Part shown: piece after piece, positions 1 through 9,150 of the stretch
Numbering within the stretch: the first letter of the stretch is position 1
How the letters are laid out: each line of letters starts with the position of its first letter
Origin: Chthoniobacter flavus Ellin428
GTDB lineage: Bacteria > Verrucomicrobiota > Verrucomicrobiia > Chthoniobacterales > Chthoniobacteraceae
Assembly (NCBI RefSeq): GCF_000173075.1
Contig: NZ_ABVL01000002.1
Location: forward strand, 248,001-312,000
Direction: 5' to 3'
Length of the DNA stretch: 64,000 nt
The notes under the pieces: generated by a model
Database searches by the model: none
Told to the model about the DNA's origin: nothing
Seen by the model: the letters and a program-made list of their open reading frames with translations, nothing else
Made by a program: the position numbers and the translations under genes

Positions 1-348
1 AACGCCTGCCACGCCACGCCAAAAGGCGGCACGATCACCGTGACGACTTCCTTGAAATCGCTCTCGGCCGATGATGTGCATTGGGCGGCTGGAGATCGCT
101 CGGGACACCGCTTCCGCCGCGAAGAAACGGTCGCCATGGTGCAAGTGCACGATACCGGATCGGGCATCGGCGAGGATCAATTGGACAAAGTTTTCGATCC
201 TTTCTTCACCACGAAACCTACCGGCCAGGGCACCGGTCTTGGGCTCACCGTTTCGCGCAAGATCGTCGACCTGCACGGCGGCAGACTTGAACTCACCAAT
301 GCGCCGGAAGGCGGTGCGGTCGCCACGGTTCTCTTTCCCCTCAGATAA
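1..348 (+). CDS. Sensor histidine kinase, C-terminal ATPase part (5' truncated by window)
   Basis: The gene enters from the left edge. Reading frame 1 from base 1 opens with an N-box (NACHATPKGGTI), followed by the G1 box DTGSGIG, the F-box FDPFFTTK and the G2 box GTGLGLTVSRKIV, and ends in a typical last strand (GGAVATVLFPLR). This is the complete ATP-binding half of a HATPase_c histidine kinase of the type that ends with the catalytic domain. The sensor and HisKA parts lie outside the window. A response regulator starts 13 bases downstream, so the two probably form a two-component or phosphorelay pair. An ATG at base 40 lies inside the ATPase domain and is not the true start. Confidence 0.9.
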   Translation, partial: NACHATPKGGTITVTTSLKSLSADDVHWAAGDRSGHRFRREETVAMVQVHDTGSGIGEDQLDKVFDPFFTTKPTGQGTGLGLTVSRKIVDLHGGRLELTNAPEGGAVATVLFPLR

Positions 349-361
349 ACTCCCAACAACC

Positions 362-730
362 ATGAAAAAGATACGTATCCTGGTAGTAGACGACGAGCCG
401 GGTTTTACCCGGCTGCTCAAGCTGGTGCTTCACCGCTATGAAATTCGGGAGGAAAACGATTCCACCCGTGCTTACGAAACGGCGCTCTCCTTCCGCCCAG
501 ACCTGATCCTGATGGATGTCATCATGCCAGGAATGGATGGAGGAAATCTGGCCGCCACCTGTCGGGCCGATGGGTTGCTGCGAAACGTCCCCATCGTCTT
601 CCTGACCGCGGTAGTCTCCCCGCGCGAAGCGTCCGCGGGAACCAAACAAATCGGCGGTTTCCCGTTTCTGGCCAAGCCAATCAGCCCCGAGATGCTGGAG
701 CGATGCATCGAAGAACATCTCGCTGCGTAG
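362..730 (+). CDS. Single-domain response regulator (CheY-like receiver)
   Basis: This 122-residue protein consists of one receiver domain. It shows the acidic pair in VVDDEP, the phospho-acceptor Asp in DLILMDVIMPGMDG (about residue 55), the conserved Thr in VFLTA and the Lys in FLAKPISP. There is no output domain, so it probably passes phosphate or signal by protein contact. The same frame stays open upstream into the kinase gene, but the start at 362 gives the normal receiver N-terminus (MKKIRILVVDD) and follows the kinase stop by 13 bases. The partner is almost certainly the upstream kinase. The downstream target is unknown. Confidence 0.9.
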   Translation: MKKIRILVVDDEPGFTRLLKLVLHRYEIREENDSTRAYETALSFRPDLILMDVIMPGMDGGNLAATCRADGLLRNVPIVFLTAVVSPREASAGTKQIGGFPFLAKPISPEMLERCIEEHLAA

Positions 731-824
731 GACGCAAACATACGACGTGATTCCGGTTGGATATTCACACCGGCGTTGCGGAGCGGTCCAACTGGCTTCG
801 CCCGCATTGTTTACCGGACCTTCA

Positions 825-1336
825 TCAGAAGCGAAGTGATATCTGCGCCGCCTCCCGAGGATAACTCGCTGGATCGAGTCGCCAGAACAGGATCTCGGAA
901 CTCTGCTCCGTAAGCTCTCCAGGCCGATGCCGGTGGACGGAGAGAAACGTGTGCGGATCGATCGGCTGGAAAAACGAAAGGTCGGAACCGAGGCTGCTAT
1001 CCGAGAGAACTGACATCCATCGTATTTCCCATCTGACGTCGACAAAACCTCGCCCGTTTGGCCGTCGAGCAAGAGCAACGCCTGATCCGTCGCCACGGCC
1101 ACGCACTCTCGCGCGGGATCGATCGACACCTCATTTACCGATGGCGTCTTAAGCGGCCGACGCTCCTTGGTATCCTGCGAAATCAACTCACCCACGCCGG
1201 ATCGATTAAGCGCGACGATCTCTTTTCCACCCGCCGCAGCCGCGACAAACGTGGGGTAATACGAAAGCGAAATGGCAGTAAGCGGCGTGACCGATATCAC
1301 GCCCTCCGTCTGCAACAACCGGCCCTGGTTGGCCAG
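825..1336 (-). pseudogene. Remnant of a beta-propeller (WD40/PQQ-like) protein
   Basis: About 105 residues in one frame look like propeller blades, with short strands such as ECVAVATDQALLLLDGQTGEV. The reading then continues in another frame from about base 1010 as SLGSDLSFFQPIDPHTFLSV and stops at 825. The join fits an extra TC in a CTCTC run. Upstream the frame is closed by a stop at 1337, right against the esterase gene, and no start codon precedes the homologous-looking part. The gene therefore lacks its 5' end and carries a frameshift. The family is inferred from strand pattern and residue composition only. Confidence 0.5.
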
Positions 1337-1352
1337 CTATTTCCCGACCCGT

Positions 1353-2294
1353 CTAAAACTTCGGCTCGCCGAGGTGCTTCTTGAAAAAGGCGGAGGCGAT
1401 GTCGACCACTTCGTCGCACCACGGCTGGCTCATCCAGAACGGATGCGGCGCGTCTTTCAAGGTGTGCAATTCGGTCTCGATGCCGAGGGCACCGAGCTTC
1501 TCCTGCATCTCGGCGCGGCCGATCTTCAAAGTGTCCCGCTCACCCTCGATGAAAATGGTCGGCGGCGCGCCGGCACGGACATGCTGCAGCGGCGAAGCTT
1601 GCTCATAGATTTCCGGCTTTTCCTGGTAGGTCGCGCCAAAAAACGCCACGGCGCCCGGGTTGCTCTTGTCCTTGTTGGCGGCCACGAGATCCTGCGACCC
1701 CGCCATCACGATCGCCGCTTTCACCGCGCTGGATTGTTCGCGATTCGGACCATCTCCTTCGTATTCCGGCAGGCCGTTAGTCATCGCCATGAGACCGGTC
1801 AAATGTCCACCGGCGGAACCACCCATAATGCCGATGCGCTCCGGGTCGATCTTCAATTCCTCGGCATGGGCGCGCAGGTAGCGCACGGCGGCTTTGCAGT
1901 CATTGATCGCCGCCGGGTATTTGGCCTCTCCGGAAAGCCGATACGCGACGATGCCGGTCACGAATCCGTGCGTAGCGAGACGCTCCATCATTGGTTTGTC
2001 CTGCTCCACCTGTCGGTCCTTCCAGCCTCCACCATGGATATCCATCACGGCCGGATACTTGCCTGCCTTCTCCGGCACATAGAGGGTGAGCGTCACCGTG
2101 TGCTCGGGATAAACGGCCACATCCTTGGTCACCAGCGTGAAGCCCGCGGGCGTCGAGGGCATGATGCGCTTCCACGGCACTTTCGGCTTTGCCGGGGTGG
2201 CGGCAGGCGTGGCCGGCGCTTGCGCCGAGAGCGGAGCCGTGAAGGCGCAGACCAAAGTCGCGGTGGCAAGTGAAGTGAACAGGAGGGATTTCAT
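1353..2294 (-). CDS. Secreted alpha/beta-hydrolase (acetyl-xylan-esterase/BD-FAE-like)
   Basis: This 313-residue protein has a cleavable signal peptide (about 1-25, ending LSAQA) and a Pro/Ala-rich linker. The alpha/beta-hydrolase fold follows. HGGGW forms the oxyanion hole, GGSAGG carries the nucleophilic Ser, EGERDTL probably supplies the Asp and APHPFW the His. This layout is that of small-molecule or carbohydrate esterases of the BD-FAE / hormone-sensitive-lipase type, which remove acyl groups from polysaccharides or short esters. It is probably periplasmic or extracellular. The substrate cannot be read from the sequence. The cupin gene lies upstream on the same strand with a 167-base gap, so co-transcription is uncertain. 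Confidence 0.85.
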   Translation of the reverse strand: MKSLLFTSLATATLVCAFTAPLSAQAPATPAATPAKPKVPWKRIMPSTPAGFTLVTKDVAVYPEHTVTLTLYVPEKAGKYPAVMDIHGGGWKDRQVEQDKPMMERLATHGFVTGIVAYRLSGEAKYPAAINDCKAAVRYLRAHAEELKIDPERIGIMGGSAGGHLTGLMAMTNGLPEYEGDGPNREQSSAVKAAIVMAGSQDLVAANKDKSNPGAVAFFGATYQEKPEIYEQASPLQHVRAGAPPTIFIEGERDTLKIGRAEMQEKLGALGIETELHTLKDAPHPFWMSQPWCDEVVDIASAFFKKHLGEPKF

Positions 2295-2461
2295 ACAATT
2301 CCATCAAGCGCTCCGACGCAGAGGCCTTAGGAACATCGCTCGAAAACAAGAGGCCCCGCGACTCACGGGAAAGACACAAATGGAATTGGGGTCCATCTGT
2401 GCCCAACCGGCGTGCTTCGCGAGGCCGAAGTTGCCAGCCCAAAGGCTGCTGGGGAGTTTTC

Positions 2462-3730
2462 TTAGTTGAACTTGTTCTTCCGATACGCGCCCATCGCCGG
2501 GGCGTCCGGATTCACTTCGGGGCCGAAGTAGCGCAGGATCACGAGCGGCTCGGTCTCGCTGGTGTTCTCGAAAGTCACACCGGCCTTCGCGCCGTCTTCG
2601 GTGACGAAATATTCGTCCTCGGTCAGTTCGTGGAAGCGGATGAGCTTCGGCGAATTCAGCGCCTCGCCGTTGATCTTGCCGAGGCCCTGCACGCAGATGA
2701 GACCGTAGGCGCCCTTGTCGGTGAGCGTGGCCTTGGCGCCCGGATCGACCGTCAGTTCCTTCGCGGTGAAGAGCTGTTCGCCGTCGACCTTGCCGTAAAC
2801 GATCCAGCGATCGACAAAGCCTTCCTTGCGGGTATCCGCCACCGGGACCGGCTCGAGGTAGTGGTGATCCTTGAACTTCGGATCCACGTTCTTGTCCCAG
2901 TCGAGCTGCTCGACGATGAAATCGAGATCCTTGTGATGCTTCTTCGGCATGTCCTTCACGAGGAGCGACCACGGCACTTCGCGGCCTTCGACCAGGCTCT
3001 GATACATACCAAACACGTCGCTGCCCCACTGCGGCTCGTAAGTGCAGAGCGAACCCGGCGCGTGGAGGATGCACGGATCGATGAGCCAGCCGGTGCCGAC
3101 CTTCAGGCGGTACGCCTTCGAGAGGTCGAGGATGCCGTTGTCACCCTTGTTCCAATTCTCCAGGCACTTGCGGACCTGCGCCTTGGTCGTGCCAGGCTCG
3201 AAGCCCATGAAGGTATAGGGGAAATTGTTCCCGACGTTGTTGTGCTGCGGCGGGAAGTAGTAGGACTCCGGCTTGCCTTCCTGGCCCACGAGCGCGGCCT
3301 GCCTGGCCGACTGGTGCATATGGTGCGGGATCGGTCCCATGTTATCGAAGAACTTCGAATACACCGGCCACTTCTTGTATTTGCCCCAGATCTTCGAGCC
3401 GATGAGCGTCGCGCCGCATTCCGCCACCGCCTGCTGGAGGGTGAAGCGCTGCTTGCCGACTACGACGTAGCTGAGGCCTTCGTCCGGCACGCGGCCTTCA
3501 TTCGCCGCCGGCGTCGTGCTGGCGAACCAGCGCTCATCGATGCCGCCGCGATTCAAGCCGTAGGCGTAGAGGTCGTCCGGGTGCAGCTTGAGGCGCTTGC
3601 CCGGCTGCAGGAAGCTGCGGGGCACCCAGCACGGGGCGAGACGCAGCAGACCACCGGTGCGCTGCAGCTCGGCTTCCACGGTTTTGGCGACTTTGTTTTT
3701 GACGGTTTTAAGGTTGAGAACGGAGTTCAT
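2462..3730 (-). CDS. Cupin-fold protein resembling mannose-6-phosphate isomerase
   Basis: This 422-residue cytosolic protein has no signal peptide. Its central metal-site region (HHMHQS, then PESYYF, then PQHNN) resembles the His/Glu/His metal ligands of type I phosphomannose isomerases. The C-terminal third looks like a second cupin barrel (GAYGLICVQGLGKING, FHELTEDEYFVTEDGA). It may be a sugar-phosphate isomerase or a related sugar-binding cupin. Overall length suits ManA-like proteins, but similarity by eye is loose, so no gene symbol is given. It is transcribed divergently from the PEP-CTERM gene, with 183 bases between them. Confidence 0.65.
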   Translation of the reverse strand: MNSVLNLKTVKNKVAKTVEAELQRTGGLLRLAPCWVPRSFLQPGKRLKLHPDDLYAYGLNRGGIDERWFASTTPAANEGRVPDEGLSYVVVGKQRFTLQQAVAECGATLIGSKIWGKYKKWPVYSKFFDNMGPIPHHMHQSARQAALVGQEGKPESYYFPPQHNNVGNNFPYTFMGFEPGTTKAQVRKCLENWNKGDNGILDLSKAYRLKVGTGWLIDPCILHAPGSLCTYEPQWGSDVFGMYQSLVEGREVPWSLLVKDMPKKHHKDLDFIVEQLDWDKNVDPKFKDHHYLEPVPVADTRKEGFVDRWIVYGKVDGEQLFTAKELTVDPGAKATLTDKGAYGLICVQGLGKINGEALNSPKLIRFHELTEDEYFVTEDGAKAGVTFENTSETEPLVILRYFGPEVNPDAPAMGAYRKNKFN

Positions 3731-3913
3731 GCGATGGGGTTGAAAACGGCGATGGGGAAAATGCGGGTTGCTCTTTTTTCAAACCCTCGGCATCGGGTCA
3801 AGGCCCAAGGCCTCAAGAGGCGTAGAGGAATGCGCCACGTGCAGAATTATTTGCGCTGGCCGTCAAGCACCGCTACGTATCCCGCCCCTTCGCGTCCGCG
3901 CGTCGGCTTCGAC

Positions 3914-4681
3914 ATGCCTTTTGCCATTTTTCGTTCACCTCGCCTTCCCGTTTTCGCCAGCGCTCTCTTGTTTGCGACCATTGGCTCTGCTCACGCCGGC
4001 ACCGTCCTAAGCATCGATCTGGGAACGGCTGCCCAAAGCCCTTTCACACTCTGGAACGTCGGCGGAGATGGGACCGGCATGCGCAGCACGACTTTCTCGA
4101 TCAGCGACCTGGTCTCCGTTCCCGGCGGCACCCTTACCGCCGAGATTGGCGGCGGCAGCGATGCGACGAATATCGCCAACGACACCGGCGCCATCAATAC
4201 ACGCCCGCGGGCCAACGCGCCGGCGAATAACGGTAGCTTCACGCAGTCGAACTTGCTCACTGACCGCGTCGTCACGACGGCCGGCGCCGGGACCGGCTTG
4301 TTTCTGCAGCTTTCCGGGTTCGCACCGGACACGACATTTTCCATCCAGGTGTGGGGCTACGATACCCAGACCGCGCCGTCGTTTGGCGCAAAACCTGGCA
4401 ACTTCAGCCTCTACGATCGCACCAACGGCGCCGATACCCTGCTCGGCAGCTTCACCAGCGTTGCTGGCTCCCTGCCTACGGACAACAATTCGTTCAGTGT
4501 GACGGGCAACGTCACCTCCGACGCCAACGGCGTGATCATGGTCGAATCGCTCAGCAACATCGATGGCAGCGGCATCATGAATGGCTTTGTCGTTTCTACC
4601 GTGCCGGAGCCAATGAGCGCTTTCCTGCTCCTCGGCGGACTGGGCATCGTAACTCTTCGTCGCCGCCGTACGGCCCTCTAG
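3914..4681 (+). CDS. PEP-CTERM sorting domain protein, secreted
   Basis: This 255-residue protein has a signal peptide (about 1-29, ending GSAHA). The body is Gly/Thr/Asn-rich and beta-strand-like with few charges. The C-terminus is a classic PEP-CTERM tripartite signal: VPEP, a hydrophobic helix (AFLLLGGLGIVTL) and an RRRR tail. Such proteins are cleaved by exosortase and placed at the cell surface or in extracellular polymer. No exosortase gene lies in the window. The frame is open far upstream, but the ATG at 3914 is the one that directly precedes the signal peptide. The function of the body is unknown. Confidence 0.85.
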   Translation: MPFAIFRSPRLPVFASALLFATIGSAHAGTVLSIDLGTAAQSPFTLWNVGGDGTGMRSTTFSISDLVSVPGGTLTAEIGGGSDATNIANDTGAINTRPRANAPANNGSFTQSNLLTDRVVTTAGAGTGLFLQLSGFAPDTTFSIQVWGYDTQTAPSFGAKPGNFSLYDRTNGADTLLGSFTSVAGSLPTDNNSFSVTGNVTSDANGVIMVESLSNIDGSGIMNGFVVSTVPEPMSAFLLLGGLGIVTLRRRRTAL

Positions 4682-4780
4682 GCTGCCACTCGGGCACGTC
4701 GGTTCGGCCGCGGCATGTTGCCCGGCGGTCTTGCGAATTGCTTGTGCCCGACCGGGGAGCATGGCTCTAATCCGCGCGGC

Positions 4781-6520
4781 ATGCCCTCGCTCCACAAGCC
4801 GCACTTCCGGCTAGCCAAAAAATTCCTGTTGCTGGCGAAGGCTTTCTTCACCGGCGGGAGCAAGCGACCGGCGCGGCTGTGGTTTGCGCTCATTCTCGCG
4901 CTCTGCATCGCCGTTGGCGGGGTGCAGTATTTCATCAGCTTTGCCATGCGCGACTTCGTGACCGCACTCTCGCAACGCGATCAGACAGCGTGGATTCATG
5001 GCCTCTGGAAGTTCGTCGGCCTGTGCTTCATCTCCGTTCCGGTCGGCGTTTTCTACCGTTACTCACAGGAGCGCCTCTCGCTCGTCTGGCGGCGCTGGAT
5101 GACGCAACACCTCATCAAGCGCTACTTTTACAACCGGGCCTACTACCGCATCCGCGCCTCGGAAAGCGTGGACAACCCCGACCAGCGTATTTCCGAAGAC
5201 GTGCGGACGTTCACCACCGGGGTGCTCAATTTCTTCCTGGTGATCGTGAACTCGATCGTGACGCTCATCACCTTTGTCGGCGTACTTTGGTCGATCTCCG
5301 GGCAACTCGTCGCCGTACTGGTGCTCTATGCCACGGTCGGCACGATCGTTTCCATGCTCTTCGGCAAGCGGCTCGTCGGCCTGTATTTCAATCAATACCA
5401 GCGCGAGGCGAATTTCCGTTACGGCCTCGTGCGCGTCCGCGAGAATGCCGAATCCATTGCCTTTTACCGCGGCGAAAAGCGCGAGCACCGCGACCTGATC
5501 GAACGGTTCAACGATGTGCTGGAGAATACGCTCTGGATCATCGGTTGGACGCGGAATCTTGGGTTCTTCTCCAATAGCTACAACTATCTCGCGCTCATCG
5601 TTCCAAGCCTCATCGTCGGGCCGATGTACATCCATGGCCGGGTGGAATTCGGCGTGGTGACGCAGGCGGAAAGCGCCTTCGCGCAGGTCCTCGCTGCGGT
5701 CTCGATCATCATCGCGCAAATCGAAAACCTGAGTTCTTTCTCCGCCGGCGTCCGCCGTCTGGGCGATCTCTGGGACAATCTCGATACCTTCGACGAGGAA
5801 GACGCCCGCGAGGCCGAGGAAGCGCAGATCGAAATTAACGAAGAAGCGCTGCATCTCAAGCTGGACGACGTGACGGTGCAAACGCCGGGCGGCGAAAAAG
5901 TGCTGGCCCGGGATCTTAGCTTTCAACTCCCACGCCGTGGCAGCTTGCTCATCATGGGCGAAAGCGGTTCGGGTAAAAGCTCGCTGCTGCGGACGATCGC
6001 CGGCCTCTGGCAATCCGGCACGGGCGCCATTGACCGACCGGCGCACAAGCGGCTCATGTTCCTTCCGCAGAAGCCGTACATGGTGCCGGGCAATCTGCGG
6101 GCGCAGCTCATGTATCCGCTCAGCGAAGAGGACGCCGACGACGAAGCCATCACCAAGGCGATCGAGAAGGTGAATCTCGATGACATCTACGCGCGCGTCG
6201 ACGGCGACCTGAACAAGGTCGTGGATTGGACCAATGTCCTTTCTCTCGGAGAGCAACAACGCGTCGCCTTCGCCCGGTTGTTTTTGAAAAAGCCTTCGAT
6301 CGCGTTCCTCGACGAGGCGACCAGCGCGCTCGACGAAGACAACGAACGCCTGCTTTACGAGCGCTTGGGCGGTTCCGGGATCGCGTATGTCAGCGTCGGC
6401 CACCGCTCCACGCTCAAGGAGTTTCACGACACGTTGCTGGTGTTGTCCAAAGACGGCAGCAGCGAGATGAGCAGCTTGAAGAACGGGAAGAAGAAAGAGA
6501 AAGAGGCGCGAAAGAGTTAA
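4781..6520 (+). CDS. ABC transporter, fused permease-ATPase (YddA/SbmA-like, ABC_membrane_2)
   Basis: This 579-residue half-transporter has an N-terminal membrane domain with about six helices (roughly 25-330) and a C-terminal ATPase. Walker A is GESGSGKSS (from residue 393), the signature is LSLGEQQR (about 487) and Walker B is IAFLDEATSALD. The permease sequence (for example DNPDQRISEDV, then FNQYQREANFRYGLVRVRENAESIAFY) is typical of the ABC_membrane_2 family, which includes bacterial YddA and peroxisomal fatty-acid transporters. It should act as a homodimer in the inner membrane; the substrate is unknown. An earlier in-frame start at 4715 gives an unlikely Cys-rich leader, so 4781 (MPSLHKPHF) is preferred. 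Confidence 0.85.
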   Translation: MPSLHKPHFRLAKKFLLLAKAFFTGGSKRPARLWFALILALCIAVGGVQYFISFAMRDFVTALSQRDQTAWIHGLWKFVGLCFISVPVGVFYRYSQERLSLVWRRWMTQHLIKRYFYNRAYYRIRASESVDNPDQRISEDVRTFTTGVLNFFLVIVNSIVTLITFVGVLWSISGQLVAVLVLYATVGTIVSMLFGKRLVGLYFNQYQREANFRYGLVRVRENAESIAFYRGEKREHRDLIERFNDVLENTLWIIGWTRNLGFFSNSYNYLALIVPSLIVGPMYIHGRVEFGVVTQAESAFAQVLAAVSIIIAQIENLSSFSAGVRRLGDLWDNLDTFDEEDAREAEEAQIEINEEALHLKLDDVTVQTPGGEKVLARDLSFQLPRRGSLLIMGESGSGKSSLLRTIAGLWQSGTGAIDRPAHKRLMFLPQKPYMVPGNLRAQLMYPLSEEDADDEAITKAIEKVNLDDIYARVDGDLNKVVDWTNVLSLGEQQRVAFARLFLKKPSIAFLDEATSALDEDNERLLYERLGGSGIAYVSVGHRSTLKEFHDTLLVLSKDGSSEMSSLKNGKKKEKEARKS

Positions 6521-6559
6521 GGCACCGCACGGAGCGCCGGAGGGCGCTGCTCTGTCCTA

Positions 6560-6756
6560 AGCATTACCCACATCTTTGCTCGGTGTTTGGACGTCGAAGG
6601 AGAAGGCGTCACTGGGAGCGGCGACTTCCTAGTCGCTGACCGAAAAACCGATGCGCGCAGCGCCTCTCTTTGAGGGCGACTAGGAAGTCGCCCCTCCCAG
6701 TGAGCTACGGCCGAATTACCCCTGGTCTAAATCCGAGAAAAGATGTGGGTAATGCT
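6560..6756. repeat. MITE-like inverted-repeat element with internal cruciform
   Basis: This ~197-base element fills most of the 339-base gap between the ABC transporter and purL. Its ends are a perfect 18-base inverted repeat: AGCATTACCCACATCTTT at 6560-6577 and its complement at 6739-6756. Nested inside is a 27-base inverted repeat (6610-6636 against 6676-6702, one mismatch), and each of its arms is itself a small hairpin around GCGACT..AGTCGC. No coding frame is convincing. The same end sequence recurs near 61.8 kb with a different interior, and the inner arm recurs at 36.7 kb, so the element is mobile or otherwise dispersed. Confidence 0.75.
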
Positions 6757-6859
6757 CAGGCTCTATCAGCGCCCAAATATTCTCCGCGTGGAGCGCCGTC
6801 TGCCCACGCTCACGTCACCTTTTTAGAAAGTGGGCGGCGACGGAGCGCCGGCCCTCCAG

Positions 6860-9103
6860 TTACGCGTTCATCGCATTCGCGATGCTGTCGTACCACGCGG
6901 TGCGCAGTTCGGCGATGGACCAGCCGACATGCGCGCCGTTGGCGGTGACCTTGAACATGTCGCCACCGACCGTGCCGATGCGGTGCGCCGGGATGCCACG
7001 CATCTCGAGCAACAGCAGGATCGGACCAACGTCTGTCGGCTTTGCGGTAATCACGATCCGCCCCTGCGTTTCGTTGAAAAGGAGCTGATCGACGCGCAGG
7101 CCGGGTGCGTTGATTTCGATGGTCGCGCCGAGCGGCTGCGGCGGCGGGTTCGGATGCGCGAGAGTCGATTCCGCGAGTGCGACCGCCAGGCCGCCTTCGC
7201 TGAGATCGTGGGCGCTCTTGACGAAGCGCGACTTGATGAGGGCGCGCAGGGCGTCGTGCGTGGCGCGCTCCCTGGCGAAGTCGAGCTTCGGCACTGGACC
7301 GATCTTTTGCCCATGCACGACCTTGAGGTAGTGCGAGGCGCCGAGTTCGTCACCGAAACCGCCGATGAGGATGATCGCATCGCCCGCCGCCTTGAAATAG
7401 GACGACGTCACGTGTCGCTCTTCCTCGATGATGCCGACCATGCCGACCGTCGGCGTGGGATCGATTGCCCCGGCCGGGCTCTCGTTATACAGGCTCACAT
7501 TGCCACCCGTCACCGGCACGTCGAACGCACGGCAGCCTTCGGCGAGGCCTTCCACGCTCTCACGAAGCTGCCAGAAATTCTCCGGCTTGTGCGGGTTACC
7601 GAAATTGAGGTTGTCCGTGACGGCGAGCGGCATTGCGCCGGCGCAAGCGAGATTGCGCGCGCCTTCGGCGATGGCAATGCGGGCGCCCTGGCGCGGATCG
7701 AGCGCGCAGTAGAGACCGTTGCAATCGCTGGTCGCGGCGAGGAGTTTGTTGGCCTCGCGGACAAGGAAGACGGCGGAATCGGAACCAGGTACCACGACGG
7801 TGCCGGCGCGAACGGTATGATCGTATTGACGATACACCCAATTCTTCGAGGCGATGCTCGGATGCGCGAGGAGCGAGAGCAGCGCGGCGTGATTGTCACC
7901 CTCGGCCAGCTTTGCCAGGTCGAGTTGCGGAGGCGTGGCCCCGGCCTTCGCTTCGCGATCGTAAAGCGGCGCTTCGTCGGCGAGCTGGCGGGCGGGAATC
8001 TCCGCGACCACCTGACCGTGATTGAGCACGCGCATCATGCCGTCATCTTTCACCACGCCGACTTCGGCGTAAGGCAGATCCCACTTGGCGAAGATATCGC
8101 ACACCGTCTTCTCGTGGCCCTTCTTGACGATGATGAGCATACGCTCCTGCGACTCGCTGAGCATCGTCTCGTAAGGCGTCATACCCGTCTCGCGCTGCGG
8201 AACCTTGGCGAGATCGATCTCCACACCGGTGCCGCCGCGGCTGGCCGTTTCGCACGTCGAGCACGTGAGGCCCGCCGCGCCCATGTCCTGGATGCCGGCC
8301 ACCGCATCGGTGGCGAGCAGTTCGAGGCAGGCTTCCAGCAGCAGCTTCTCGCGGAAAGGATCACCGACCTGCACGGCCGGGCGATCTTCCTTCGATTCCT
8401 CGGTGAGATCACGCGAGGCGAACGCGGCGCCAGCGAGGCCATCACGGCCTGTCTCGGCGCCGACATAAAAGACCGGGTTGCCGACACCCTTGGCCGCGCC
8501 ACGCGCGATCTGCTCATGCTTGAGGATGCCAAGGTTGAAGACGTTGACCAGCGGGTTGCCATCGTAGCTCTCGTCGAAATAGACCTCGCCGCCAATGGTC
8601 GGGATGCCGATGCAATTGCCGTAATGCGAGATGCCGGACACCACGCCCGCAAAGAGGCGGCGGTTGGTCTTCACATTTGGGCTATCGCCGGTGATCGGCC
8701 CGAAGCGCAGCGAATTCAGCGAAAACACCGGGCGCGCGCCCATGGTGAAGATATCGCGAATGATGCCGCCCACCCCTGTCGCCGCGCCTTGGAAAGGCTC
8801 CACGGCGCTCGGGTGATTGTGGCTCTCCATCTTGAAGGCGATGGCCCAGCCGTCGCCGATATCGATGACGCCCGCATTTTCCTCACCAGCCTTCACCAGC
8901 ACGCGATCGCCCGTCGTGGGGAACTTGCGCAGTTCCTTGCGCGAGTTCTTGTACGAGCAGTGCTCGCTCCACATCACGGAGAAGATGCCGAGTTCGGTAA
9001 AATTCGGCTCCCGCTTCAGGATCGATTTGATGCGCTCGTATTCGTCCGGCGTGAGGCCGTGTTTGGCGACGAGTTCGGGTGTGATCTTGGGTTCAACGGT
9101 CAT
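6860..9103 (-). CDS. purL: Phosphoribosylformylglycinamidine synthase subunit PurL
   Basis: This 747-residue synthetase subunit of the three-part FGAM synthase (PurS/PurQ/PurL) converts FGAR, ATP and glutamine-derived ammonia to FGAM in purine synthesis. Hallmarks include [10 protein letters not shown] near the N-terminus, the nucleotide site [20 protein letters not shown] and the later repeat [15 protein letters not shown]. The length is right for the small PurL type. purQ lies 47 bases upstream, with purS two genes further, so this is the last gene of a pur operon. A long frame open on the opposite strand is a high-GC shadow. Confidence 0.97.
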   Translation of the reverse strand: MTVEPKITPELVAKHGLTPDEYERIKSILKREPNFTELGIFSVMWSEHCSYKNSRKELRKFPTTGDRVLVKAGEENAGVIDIGDGWAIAFKMESHNHPSAVEPFQGAATGVGGIIRDIFTMGARPVFSLNSLRFGPITGDSPNVKTNRRLFAGVVSGISHYGNCIGIPTIGGEVYFDESYDGNPLVNVFNLGILKHEQIARGAAKGVGNPVFYVGAETGRDGLAGAAFASRDLTEESKEDRPAVQVGDPFREKLLLEACLELLATDAVAGIQDMGAAGLTCSTCETASRGGTGVEIDLAKVPQRETGMTPYETMLSESQERMLIIVKKGHEKTVCDIFAKWDLPYAEVGVVKDDGMMRVLNHGQVVAEIPARQLADEAPLYDREAKAGATPPQLDLAKLAEGDNHAALLSLLAHPSIASKNWVYRQYDHTVRAGTVVVPGSDSAVFLVREANKLLAATSDCNGLYCALDPRQGARIAIAEGARNLACAGAMPLAVTDNLNFGNPHKPENFWQLRESVEGLAEGCRAFDVPVTGGNVSLYNESPAGAIDPTPTVGMVGIIEEERHVTSSYFKAAGDAIILIGGFGDELGASHYLKVVHGQKIGPVPKLDFARERATHDALRALIKSRFVKSAHDLSEGGLAVALAESTLAHPNPPPQPLGATIEINAPGLRVDQLLFNETQGRIVITAKPTDVGPILLLLEMRGIPAHRIGTVGGDMFKVTANGAHVGWSIAELRTAWYDSIANAMNA

Positions 9104-9150
9104 TGAAAGGGATTTCGGAAAAAAGTTTTGGGTAAAGAGGCCAGCGAGAT

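Noticed and set aside
2399..3913. In-frame upstream extension of the PEP-CTERM gene
   Set aside because: This part is antisense to the cupin gene. The signal peptide fixes the true start at 3914.
6830..9106. Very long open frame on the plus strand opposite purL
   Set aside because: It mirrors purL, is Arg/Ala/His-rich, shows no domain, and is a typical shadow in high-GC DNA.
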